From NCBI GenBank assembly GCA_002429315.1, contig DIZC01000104.1:1-64000 (forward strand): 64,000 bases of DNA, read 5' to 3'. A program made the position numbers and the translations under genes. Below, piece by piece: positions 37,106-45,331 of the stretch (its first letter is position 1; each line of letters starts with the position of its first letter). This DNA comes from Alphaproteobacteria bacterium UBA6038 (lineage in GTDB: Bacteria; Pseudomonadota; Alphaproteobacteria; Micropepsales; Micropepsaceae). The notes beneath the pieces are model-generated. The model was not told the origin of the DNA. It made no database searches and saw nothing but the letters and a program-made list of their open reading frames with translations.

Positions 37106-38127
37106 GCCGCATGGACACCGGCGTGCACAATTTGCTGGTGCGGCCCCGCGGCGGGTGGCTGAACGGCCATGCGCCCGATGCGCTGCACATCGGGCTGCTC
37201 AACAACATGCCGGATGCGGCACTGGAAAGCACCGAGCGGCAGTTCTTTCGCCTGCTGGGCGCCGCCGCCTCCGACATTTCCATCCGGTGGCACCTGTTCT
37301 CGCTGCGAAGCATCGCCCGGAGCGACACCGGGAGTATTCATCTGATTCATCAGAACTATGGGACCCCGAGGGACCTCTACAACACCCCGCTGAACGCCTT
37401 GATCGTCACCGGCACCGAGCCCTTGCAGCAGGACCTGCGGCAGGAGACCTACTGGCCTGAGCTGGCGACGGTATTCGATTGGATCGAGCGCGAAGGTCCG
37501 CCGGCGATCTTCTCCTGCCTCGCCGCCCATGCGGCCGTGATGCACTTCGACGGCATCGAGCGGCGGCGGCTGCCACAGAAGCGCTTCGGCCTTTTCGATC
37601 ATGTGGTCGCGGCGGAGCATCTCCTTACCGCATCGCTAACCGCTCCGTTCCGAATCGCCCATTCGCGCTGGAACGAAGTGCCGGCAGATGCGCTGAACGA
37701 CGCCGGGTACGAAATCCTCACCTACGCCCCGGAAGCCGGTGCCGATCTTTTCACTAAACGCAAGCGGAATGCGCTCCTGTTCCTGCAGGGCCACCCGGAG
37801 TACGACTCCGACACGCTCGCCCGCGAGTACCGTCGCGACGTGCGGCGGTATCTGGCCGGCGCGCGCGACAGCTATCCCAATCTTCCGCTACACTATTTCG
37901 GCCGGCAGGAAGCCGACGCGCTGCGACGCTTCCGCGATCGCGCATTCGCCGGGCGGGACGAGCGGCTGATGGACCAGTTCCCGGCCATTACTTCCCGACG
38001 GGTGTCCGCAACCGCTCCGATGTCGCCGGTGTTCGGTTCCTTGCTGCGCGAGATCAACGCCCGCCGAGATAGCCGCTACGGCATGGCGCCGCGCCGGGCT
38101 GTGACGACCCAGGCGCACGCGCCATGA
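37102..38127 (+). CDS. MetA-type homoserine O-acyltransferase
   Basis: 341 residues from a GTG that overlaps the previous stop (GTGA); an ATG follows at 37111. The MetA fold is shown by IGLLNNMPDAALESTERQFF, LNALIVTGTEPL, the nucleophile Cys139 in IFSCLAAHAAV, and His231/Glu233 in LQGHPEYDSDTL, so the catalytic triad is intact. Sequence around the Cys (LAAH for E. coli WGAQ) is divergent, and the protein is longer at the C-terminus. Acetyl versus succinyl specificity cannot be read. It probably supplies the activated homoserine to the MetY-type enzyme. Confidence 0.85.
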   Translation: MSRMDTGVHNLLVRPRGGWLNGHAPDALHIGLLNNMPDAALESTERQFFRLLGAAASDISIRWHLFSLRSIARSDTGSIHLIHQNYGTPRDLYNTPLNALIVTGTEPLQQDLRQETYWPELATVFDWIEREGPPAIFSCLAAHAAVMHFDGIERRRLPQKRFGLFDHVVAAEHLLTASLTAPFRIAHSRWNEVPADALNDAGYEILTYAPEAGADLFTKRKRNALLFLQGHPEYDSDTLAREYRRDVRRYLAGARDSYPNLPLHYFGRQEADALRRFRDRAFAGRDERLMDQFPAITSRRVSATAPMSPVFGSLLREINARRDSRYGMAPRRAVTTQAHAP

Positions 38128-39293
38128 GCGCCATCGCTCTGCCGCGCCCGCCAGACGATCCGCAGCAGGTTGAGCCGATCGACCTTTTGCTCGGCATTTG
38201 GCGGCACGTGCTGCAGACAGCGGATGTGGCGCCCGACAGCAATTTCTTCGACCTCGGCGGCGACTCGCTGCTGGCGCTCACGCTGTTTCTGGAGATCGAA
38301 CGCGCGACCGGCCGTCATCTGCCGATCACCGCGATTTACGATGCGCAGACGGTGCAAGAGCAGGCAGCGCTCCTGGCAGGGCAGCCAGCGCCGGAATTTT
38401 CCCCCCTCGTGCTGCTCAAGGGCGGCGATGGCAGTGCGCCACTGTTCATCTTTCACGGCGTCGGCGGGGCCGTCGTGGAGTTCGCCGCCCTCGGCAAACT
38501 CATCGACATTCCCGGTGAAGTTTTTGCCGTGCAGGCGCAGGGCGTGGACGGAACGCTCCCTCCACTGGAATCGGTCGAAGAAATGGCGGCCCTTTATTTC
38601 GACAACATCCGTCAGAGACAGCCGGCCGGCCCCTATTGGCTGTGCGGCTATTCTTTCGGCGGACTGCTGGCCGTCGAAGTGGCGCGGCGGCTGAAGCAGG
38701 CTGGCGAAGAGATCGCGCTCCTCTTCCTGATCGACTCGTACGCGCACCCCGCCACCTGGCCGCGCAAATCCCTGCTGAAGGTGCGCGCGCGGCGCGCTGG
38801 AAATCTAGTGCTGTCGCGATTGGAGCGGCCGCCGCGGGAGAACTTTGCCGTTCTGCTTGCCGCACTGGGGATGTTCGCGACGAACACCGCCGATAATGAT
38901 GACGATTCGCAACTGCCGCCCGAGATGCGCAAGCGGAGTTGGCTTCTCAAGATGAAGCCCAATCTCCCGCTGCCACTCCTCGAAACCCGGCTGGCGACCG
39001 AGAGGGCCCTCTATCGCTATCGCCCCAGCTATTATTCGGGCGAGGCGCTGTTCCTGAAGGCGCAGCGTCCCGACCCTCATTTCCCCGACGATCCCAAGCA
39101 CGTATGGCGCAAGCTCATTGGACAGTTGACGATGCAAGTGTGTCCGGGCTCGCACCTCACCATCGTAAGCGAGCACGCCGCCGATGTGGCGGCACGGATC
39201 AATGCCTCGGTTCGCGAAGCGCGCCGCGCGCCCACACTGACGGTGGCGCCGAAGAGGGGTTTTCGCTGGTCAATGTCTGCGAGGCCGGTGTGA
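38124..39293 (+). CDS. carrier protein-thioesterase didomain
   Basis: 389 residues. Residues about 15-85 are a peptidyl/acyl carrier domain with the phosphopantetheine Ser48 in FFDLGGDSLLAL. Residues about 95-355 are a type I thioesterase: Ser177 in CGYSFGGLLAVEVA, Asp204 in FLIDSYAH and His344 in PGSHLTIV. There is no condensation, adenylation or ketosynthase domain, so this is the tail of a thiotemplate module standing alone. ATGA overlap before, TGATG overlap after. The adjacent ligase likely loads it. A phosphopantetheinyl transferase is needed but not seen here. Confidence 0.9.
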   Translation: MSAIALPRPPDDPQQVEPIDLLLGIWRHVLQTADVAPDSNFFDLGGDSLLALTLFLEIERATGRHLPITAIYDAQTVQEQAALLAGQPAPEFSPLVLLKGGDGSAPLFIFHGVGGAVVEFAALGKLIDIPGEVFAVQAQGVDGTLPPLESVEEMAALYFDNIRQRQPAGPYWLCGYSFGGLLAVEVARRLKQAGEEIALLFLIDSYAHPATWPRKSLLKVRARRAGNLVLSRLERPPRENFAVLLAALGMFATNTADNDDDSQLPPEMRKRSWLLKMKPNLPLPLLETRLATERALYRYRPSYYSGEALFLKAQRPDPHFPDDPKHVWRKLIGQLTMQVCPGSHLTIVSEHAADVAARINASVREARRAPTLTVAPKRGFRWSMSARPV

Positions 39294-40873
39294 TGCGGCA
39301 CGAGCCTATGCAGCGGCAAGACGAGCTTCGCAGGGTCGAGGAGATCGTCTCGGTTCAGGCGATGAAGACGCCTGAACGGATTGCGCTGGTCCAAGATGGC
39401 CGCCATTGCACCTATGGCGAATTGCAGCGTGCCATCGCCTTTGGGGCAAAATGGCTGGCGCAACAGGGCGCGCGGCCGTGCGATCGCGTGCTGCTGGTGT
39501 GCGAGAACTCGTTTGCGGCAGTGGCGGTTTATTTCGCCTGCGCGACCGTCGGGGCATGGCCGGTGATCGTGAACGCCCGGCTCTCGGCGCGCGAGATCGA
39601 CGACATCGCCGCGCACTGCGAAAGCCGGCTGATGCTGTTCACCACGTCCGGATCGTCGCGCGCCAAGGCCCACGCGGAGCGGCGCGGCGCAACGATGCTT
39701 CCGGACCTTGCCGGCGTGGGCGCCGTTGCCATCGGTCCGTTGAACGGGAGCGTGGAACAGGAAGCGGAAGCGGACAATAGCGACGGCCAATCGGATGTTG
39801 CCGCGCTCATCTACACCACGGGCACCACCGGCCGCCCTAAAGGCGTGATGCTGACGCACACAAATCTGCTGTTCGTCGCGCGTGCCACCGCGGAAGCCCG
39901 CGGGCTGACGAGTGCGGACCGTGTCTATGCGACTTTGCCCATCTCGCATGCCCTGGGACTGACCGGCGTCTTGCTGGGCTCGCTGCTCTCCGGCGCGGAA
40001 GTGCATCTGACGTCGCGCTTCGACCCGGCGGCGGTCCTCGCCGAGCTCGGCAACGGCGGCATCAGCGTGATGATCGGCACGCCCTCTATGTATGCGCTGC
40101 TGGTGGAATACGCCAAGCGCAAACAACTCGTTCCCATTGCCGCGCCATCGCTGCGGCTCATGTCCTCCGCCGGCGCGCCGCTCGATGCAACGACAAAGGC
40201 CGACGCCGAAGCGGCATTCGGGCAGACGCTCCACAACGGATATGGCATTTCGGAATGCGGCCCCAGTATTTCTCTCACCGCGCTGGATGCGCCGCGCGGC
40301 GATTGCTCCGTGGGACGCCTGCTGGCCGGCGTGGAAGCGAGGCTGGTCGTCGGCGCGAACGACGAGGCTGGCACGAAAATGGGCGAGCTTTTGATCCGCA
40401 GCCCCGGCGTGATGAAGGGCTACTATCGCGCGCCGGAGGAAACGCGGGCGGCGATCGACGATACGGGTTGGTTCCGCACCGGGGATCTCGCACGGATCGA
40501 TAATGATCACCTGTTCATCGTCGGCCGCGCGAAAGAGATGATCATCCGGTTCGGATTCAACGTTTATCCGGCCGAGGTGGAAGCGGTGCTGAACGCGCAT
40601 CCACAAGTCGTGCGGTCGGTTGTGGCCGGCCATGTGCGCAACGGCACCGAGGATATCCTGGCCTTCGTGCAGATGGCAGGCGGAACGACAACCGCAGCCG
40701 CCGATCTGGCCGATTACTCGGCATCTCGGCTCGCGCCTTACAAGCGGCCCACGGAGATCGTCGTTGTTTGCGAAATGCCAATGAATGCGAACGGAAAGGT
40801 GTTGAAAGCAGAGCTCGTGGCTAAATGGATGGAATCGAATGCTTCGGCTCCTCCGGCGAGTGCGGCAGCATGA
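39293..40873 (+). CDS. stand-alone AMP-forming acyl/aminoacyl ligase
   Basis: 526 residues, ANL superfamily. LIYTTGTTGRPKGVML (P-loop), NGYGISECGP, GWFRTGDLARID, the hinge RFGFNVYPAEVE and the C-terminal catalytic Lys in NANGKVLKAEL are all present, so it is likely active. It resembles acyl-CoA synthetases more than NRPS adenylation domains, so the substrate is probably a carboxylic acid loaded on CoA or on the neighbouring carrier. Start is the ATG in TGATG with the previous gene's stop; the open frame further 5' is a shadow. Confidence 0.88.
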   Translation: MRHEPMQRQDELRRVEEIVSVQAMKTPERIALVQDGRHCTYGELQRAIAFGAKWLAQQGARPCDRVLLVCENSFAAVAVYFACATVGAWPVIVNARLSAREIDDIAAHCESRLMLFTTSGSSRAKAHAERRGATMLPDLAGVGAVAIGPLNGSVEQEAEADNSDGQSDVAALIYTTGTTGRPKGVMLTHTNLLFVARATAEARGLTSADRVYATLPISHALGLTGVLLGSLLSGAEVHLTSRFDPAAVLAELGNGGISVMIGTPSMYALLVEYAKRKQLVPIAAPSLRLMSSAGAPLDATTKADAEAAFGQTLHNGYGISECGPSISLTALDAPRGDCSVGRLLAGVEARLVVGANDEAGTKMGELLIRSPGVMKGYYRAPEETRAAIDDTGWFRTGDLARIDNDHLFIVGRAKEMIIRFGFNVYPAEVEAVLNAHPQVVRSVVAGHVRNGTEDILAFVQMAGGTTTAAADLADYSASRLAPYKRPTEIVVVCEMPMNANGKVLKAELVAKWMESNASAPPASAAA

Positions 40874-41259
40874 GCACGGCCGAAGGCGACTGGGTCTCCT
40901 GGAGCATCGACGGGCGGGCCGGTGCGAAGCTATGCCTCGGCCCCGTATTCCTCGGCGAGATCAGCTACCCACACGATTTGGGCCTGGGCGCGCGCTGGAG
41001 AGCGTGGTTGAACCATGAGCATCTCGGATTCTTCCGCAATGCCGAAGAAGCGAAAAGCCGGATCGAACGCGAAGTGCTGGAGCGGCTTCGTCTCATGGAG
41101 CCTGCGTGGACGAGATTTCAGGCGCGCGCCCAATCGAACGCAGCTACGCTGGAGTTCGCACCTGTCGCCGTGGTGAGGGCCGGCTCGTTTCCGCAACGCG
41201 AATCGAAAGCCGGTCCCGTGATGGCGAATTCCGCGCAGCGAAAAGGCCGCGCGGCCTAA
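40870..41259 (+). CDS. unknown small protein ending the metY operon
   Basis: 129 residues; ATGA overlap with the ligase places it in the same coupled unit. It opens with a tryptophan-rich part (WVSWSIDGR, LGARWRAWLNHEHLG) and a helical stretch EEAKSRIEREVLERLRLM, then a low-complexity basic tail. Tryptophan/aromatic and 'GxFx-EEAKxxIE' patterns recall small proteins that coat DNA- or nucleotide-binding folds, but I recognise no family. No signal peptide or membrane segment. Its coupling argues for a job in the same pathway. Confidence 0.75.
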   Translation: MSTAEGDWVSWSIDGRAGAKLCLGPVFLGEISYPHDLGLGARWRAWLNHEHLGFFRNAEEAKSRIEREVLERLRLMEPAWTRFQARAQSNAATLEFAPVAVVRAGSFPQRESKAGPVMANSAQRKGRAA

Positions 41260-41412
41260 GCGCACGATCATGCGCCTGTGAAAGCCGTGTGCCAGACCGA
41301 TCGAGCGGCCCCTAACCGGCGCCTTTCCGGTGCCCGTGCATCCCAAAACGGAACGATTCTCTTTTCTTTGAAACACTGTCGGCTGGCGCCAAATGTGCAT
41401 CGCGGCGGCCAA

Positions 41413-42735
41413 ATGCCCAGCCAACCGCATATCGCGTCGGAAAGAAATGGCCGAAGCTCCGGCAGGATGCTGCATAGCGCGCTCCGGGCATTCGTATTGG
41501 TCTCGGGAGTTCCTCTGGGCTTCTACGGCTCCTCCGCCCTGGCGGTCTCTGTCGACTGGCAACAAAGCTACAACAACTCAGGACGTACGGGCCAAAATCG
41601 GCATGAAACCATCTTGTCAGCTGCGAACGCGGCCGGCTTGCAACTGGAATGGGCGCGCTCGTTTGCCGGTGAGGTCCGGGCATTCGTGCTGAACGATCAT
41701 TATGTCATCGCACGCGTTCCGAGTGACGATGGCCAGAACCTTGACCTCTGGTATATCAACTATGCAACCGGAGAGATGGCCTGGCGAGTCGATACCGGAC
41801 CCGACGTTGCAGGAGCAAACGGAACGCTTGCGACCGGCGACAAGCTGATTTTCAGCGAGTGCGGCCTTGTCGATGCGGTGGGCTACAAATACAGCGGTAT
41901 CTGCGCCTATCGAAAGAGGGATGGGCGCAAGGCCTGGCAGTTTTCCAACCCTTGCAACTGTACCCCCGAGGCGAACGTCGTCACCCCGCTCGTTTATCTC
42001 AGCAATGGCGTTGTAATCTTCGGATATTTCAACGGCGGCACCGGCGGCAAGGAATACGTGCTGGCGGCGCGCGCCGCTACCGGCCAAATCCTTGGCGCGT
42101 ATCAGACGGGAGGGATCGGCTCCCTTGGCAACGCCCCGATAACCGGCGGGACAGAAAAAGTGTTTTTCGATTGCGGCGGCAATGTGTGTGCGGTGGATCA
42201 CAGAAACGGGAACTTCCTCTGGAAGTCGAACGTGGGCGCGCCGATCGGCGCCTTCAGCGCCGACCGAAATGGCCGACTCTACGCAACCCTCTGCAATGGC
42301 CCCGCGGGGCTGATCGCCCTGGACGCCGTGACCGGCGCGCCGCTTTGGTCGTATGGGGGGTCCGGATGCAGTCAAGCGCCTGCAGCGGTCGCCGGCAATC
42401 GCGTTTACTTCGCGGCGGCGGACGGCAATGTGCGTGCTCTGGACGTGGGAACGGGAGCGGAAATTTGGTCCGCAGCTCCGGGGACCGCGTCATCGGCTTC
42501 GCTGGCCAATGGCGTGATGTACGTTGAGGGCCTATCCGGCGCGCCGGCGGCGAGCGCTTACGATGCGACGACGGGAGCGCTCCTCTGGAGCAGCCCATCC
42601 CACTCGGCGAGCCATCACCCCCCGCCCGTGATCGTCGATGGAACCGTGTACGTGGCGAACGGCGCGTGCGGGAATCTGTGCGCCTATCACCTGCCAGTCG
42701 CGGGCGCCCATCGCCCGTCGTTCTCGCGACACTGA
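41413..42735 (+). CDS. secreted PQQ-like beta-propeller protein
   Basis: About 440 residues. A hydrophobic N-terminal segment (MLHSALRAFVLVSGVPLGFY, ending near SALAVS) is an export signal. Repeated blades follow, with the signature A-x-D-x-x-T-G-x-x-x-W: ALDAVTGAPLWSYGG, ALDVGTGAEIWSA and AYDATTGALLWSS. Cys residues occur in likely disulfide pairs. No cofactor-binding residues of quinoprotein dehydrogenases are evident, so it may be structural or a binding protein. Start is uncertain: ATG 41413 or ATG 41467; the latter begins exactly at the signal peptide. Follows the metY operon but with a 150-bp gap. Confidence 0.78.
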   Translation: MPSQPHIASERNGRSSGRMLHSALRAFVLVSGVPLGFYGSSALAVSVDWQQSYNNSGRTGQNRHETILSAANAAGLQLEWARSFAGEVRAFVLNDHYVIARVPSDDGQNLDLWYINYATGEMAWRVDTGPDVAGANGTLATGDKLIFSECGLVDAVGYKYSGICAYRKRDGRKAWQFSNPCNCTPEANVVTPLVYLSNGVVIFGYFNGGTGGKEYVLAARAATGQILGAYQTGGIGSLGNAPITGGTEKVFFDCGGNVCAVDHRNGNFLWKSNVGAPIGAFSADRNGRLYATLCNGPAGLIALDAVTGAPLWSYGGSGCSQAPAAVAGNRVYFAAADGNVRALDVGTGAEIWSAAPGTASSASLANGVMYVEGLSGAPAASAYDATTGALLWSSPSHSASHHPPPVIVDGTVYVANGACGNLCAYHLPVAGAHRPSFSRH

Positions 42736-42864
42736 CCAAATTGGAACAAGCCCCATGCGCTGGAGGCCTGTCAAATCGGCCGGCCCGTTCCTGGCGCGGC
42801 GATGCGACCAGGCCTCGTGGGGCTGCCTATGTTATCATTGCGGTCGAGTTGTGGAGAAATCGAG

Positions 42865-43755
42865 ATGCTTGAGATAGTCATCGACCAGCGCCGGCGCGAT
42901 CTCGGCGGATTCGAGGTCGGGCGCGTGCTGCCGCATCCCCAGCGCCGGATGGTTGGCCCGTTCATCTTCTTCGATCACATGGGCCCTGTGACGTTTCCCC
43001 CCGGAATCTCGCGCAGCGTAGATGTGCGGCCGCATCCCCATATCGGGCTTTCGACAGTCACCTATCTGTTCGAAGGCGAAATCATGCATCGCGACAGCGT
43101 CGGCTCCGAGCAGCCGATCCGGCCGGCCGAAGTGAATTGGATGACGGCAGGCCGCGGCATCACGCATTCCGAACGGTTCGAGAAAGCACGCGCTGAGGGC
43201 GGCGCCATGCACGGCATTCAGGCTTGGGCTGCGCTTCCGGAAGGCAGCGAAGAGATCGAGCCAAGCTTTATGCACCACGGCCAGAGCGATCTGCCGGTCA
43301 TGGAGGAGGGCGGGGTGAAAGCGCGTATTCTTGCCGGCCAGGCGTTCGGGTCCGAGGCGCGCGTGAAAACGCACTCGCCGATGTTTTATGCTCATCTGGA
43401 CCTAGCGTCCGGCGCCAGCGTTGCGTTGCCGGACTATCCTGAGCGCGCGGCGTATGTGGTTTCAGGCATAATCGAAGCGGCGGGCCAAAACTTTCATCCG
43501 GGACAGCTGCTGTTGTTCAAGCCGGGAGATTCGGCCGTTGTCACCGCTCACGAGCAGAGCACGTTGATGGCCCTGGGCGGCGAGCCGGTCGGCCCACGCT
43601 TCATCGAATGGAATTTCGTCTCCTCGTCCAGAGAACGCATCGAGCAGGCCAAGGCGGATTGGCGTGCCGGGCGGATGAAACTGCCCGATCTCGATCATGG
43701 CGAGTTCATTCCCCTGCCGCCCGATCCGCCGCCACCGCCCAATCCAATGTCTTAG
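42865..43755 (+). CDS. pirin family protein
   Basis: 296 residues, bicupin. RPHPHIGLSTVTYLFEGEIM has the H-x-H metal ligands, and VNWMTAGRGITHSER the third His and Glu. The C-terminal cupin ends IEWNFVSSSRERIEQA. Bacterial pirins are iron-binding and some show quercetinase activity; substrate here unknown. TGGAGAAATCGAG is the ribosome site for ATG 42865. It converges on trpE. Confidence 0.93.
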   Translation: MLEIVIDQRRRDLGGFEVGRVLPHPQRRMVGPFIFFDHMGPVTFPPGISRSVDVRPHPHIGLSTVTYLFEGEIMHRDSVGSEQPIRPAEVNWMTAGRGITHSERFEKARAEGGAMHGIQAWAALPEGSEEIEPSFMHHGQSDLPVMEEGGVKARILAGQAFGSEARVKTHSPMFYAHLDLASGASVALPDYPERAAYVVSGIIEAAGQNFHPGQLLLFKPGDSAVVTAHEQSTLMALGGEPVGPRFIEWNFVSSSRERIEQAKADWRAGRMKLPDLDHGEFIPLPPDPPPPPNPMS

Positions 43756-43785
43756 CTTGGCGGCCGCTATGGATTGACCAAGATA

Positions 43786-45327
43786 TTAGACGCCGACGCT
43801 GCTTGCGATTCCCCGGGCGTTTTCGCCCTCGGCAAACTGTGCGGCCTCGTCGGCGGCCGCGAACAGCGCCTTCGCCTTGTTCACGCTCTCCTGATATTCC
43901 GCTTCAGGCACGCTGTCGGCCACGATGCCGCCTCCCGCCTGCACGTACATCGTTCCGTCTTTGATAAGCGCAGTGCGCAAAACGATGCAGGTGTCCATCG
44001 AACCGTCGGCGGCAAAATAACCGACGGCACCTGCGTACACGGCGCCGCGCTTTTCCTTCTCCAACTCATCGATGATCTGCATGGCGCGGATTTTCGGCGC
44101 GCCGGACAGCGTGCCGGCGGGCAAACCTGCCGCCAATGCGTCGACCGCGTCCAGCCCGTCGCGGATTTCGCCTTCGACGTTGGACACCAGGTGCATCACG
44201 TGGCTGTAGCGCTCGACGAAGAAGCTGTCGGTCACGTGAACGCTGCCCACTTTCGCGACCCGGCCGACGTCGTTGCGGCCCAGATCGAGCAGCATCAGGT
44301 GCTCCGCCTTCTCCTTGGGATCGTTCGCCAGTTCCTGCGCCAGTTCTGCATCCTCTGCGGCAGATTTTCCGCGCGGACGGGTGCCCGCGATCGGCCGAAT
44401 TGTGACGATGCGATCGCGGAGTCGCACCAAAATCTCCGGACTCGATCCCACGATGGAGAAGCTGGGGAAGGCGAGGTGATACAGGAATGGAGACGGATTG
44501 AGCCGGCGCAAGGCCCGGTAGAGGGAGAACGCGGGCAACGTGAACGGCCGCCGAAATCGTTGACTTGGCACCACCTGGAAAACGTCACCGGCACGGATGT
44601 ACGCCTTCGCTCGCTCCACCATAGCAAGGTAATCTGTCCGACTGGTGTTCGATCGCACGGCATCGCCTGCAACCGCGCCAGCCGTCGTCACGGCGGTGCG
44701 CGGAACGACGCGGCTGAGATCGTCGGTCACGTCATTCAGCCGCTCGCAGGCTCGCGCATAGGCGGCCCGCGCGTCCAAGCCAGCTTGCGGCCACACTGGC
44801 GTCACTACGGTGATCTCGTCGCGCACATTGTCGAAGACGGCGGTAACGGTTGGGCGGATCAGAACAGCATCCGGAATGCCGAGCGCGTCGGGAGGTGGCT
44901 CGCCCAGCCGCTCGATCAACCGCACCATGTCGTAACCGAGATAGCCGAACAGGCCCACCGCCATTGGCGGCAGATGAGGCGGCAGCATCATGCGCGTGGC
45001 GTCTACCAGGGAACGCAGGGACTGCAGCGGCGGCTCTCCGGCAGGCCCGAACGACTCCCCCGCGCTGCGCTCATTGCGGTTGATCTCGGCCTGACCGCCG
45101 CGGCAGCGCCAGATCAAATCTGGTTTCAGGCCGACGATGGAATAGCGCCCGCGGCTTTCGCCCCCTTGCACGCTCTCGAAGAGGAAAGCATTGTCCCGCC
45201 CTTCGCACAGTTTCAGAAAAACCGAAACCGGCGTCTCGAGATCGCCTATCGATCGCCGATAAATCGGCTGAGGCCGGTTGGAATCGTAGAGCCGGGCGAA
45301 GGTCGCAAAGTCCGGCTCAATGGGCAT
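43786..45327 (-). CDS. trpE: anthranilate synthase component I
   Basis: 513 residues. FLFESVQGGESRGRYSIVG is the N-terminal Trp-feedback site region; the chorismate-binding domain has IRPIAGTRPRGKS, ERAEHLMLLDLGRND (as EHLMLLDLGRNDVGRV), LVSNVEGEI, LPAGTLSGAPKIRAM and QAGGGIVADSVPEAE. Makes anthranilate with TrpG. It follows ppiD by 4 nt on the same strand, and is separate from trpGDC. Confidence 0.97.
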   Translation of the reverse strand: MPIEPDFATFARLYDSNRPQPIYRRSIGDLETPVSVFLKLCEGRDNAFLFESVQGGESRGRYSIVGLKPDLIWRCRGGQAEINRNERSAGESFGPAGEPPLQSLRSLVDATRMMLPPHLPPMAVGLFGYLGYDMVRLIERLGEPPPDALGIPDAVLIRPTVTAVFDNVRDEITVVTPVWPQAGLDARAAYARACERLNDVTDDLSRVVPRTAVTTAGAVAGDAVRSNTSRTDYLAMVERAKAYIRAGDVFQVVPSQRFRRPFTLPAFSLYRALRRLNPSPFLYHLAFPSFSIVGSSPEILVRLRDRIVTIRPIAGTRPRGKSAAEDAELAQELANDPKEKAEHLMLLDLGRNDVGRVAKVGSVHVTDSFFVERYSHVMHLVSNVEGEIRDGLDAVDALAAGLPAGTLSGAPKIRAMQIIDELEKEKRGAVYAGAVGYFAADGSMDTCIVLRTALIKDGTMYVQAGGGIVADSVPEAEYQESVNKAKALFAAADEAAQFAEGENARGIASSVGV

Positions 45328-45331
45328 TCCG

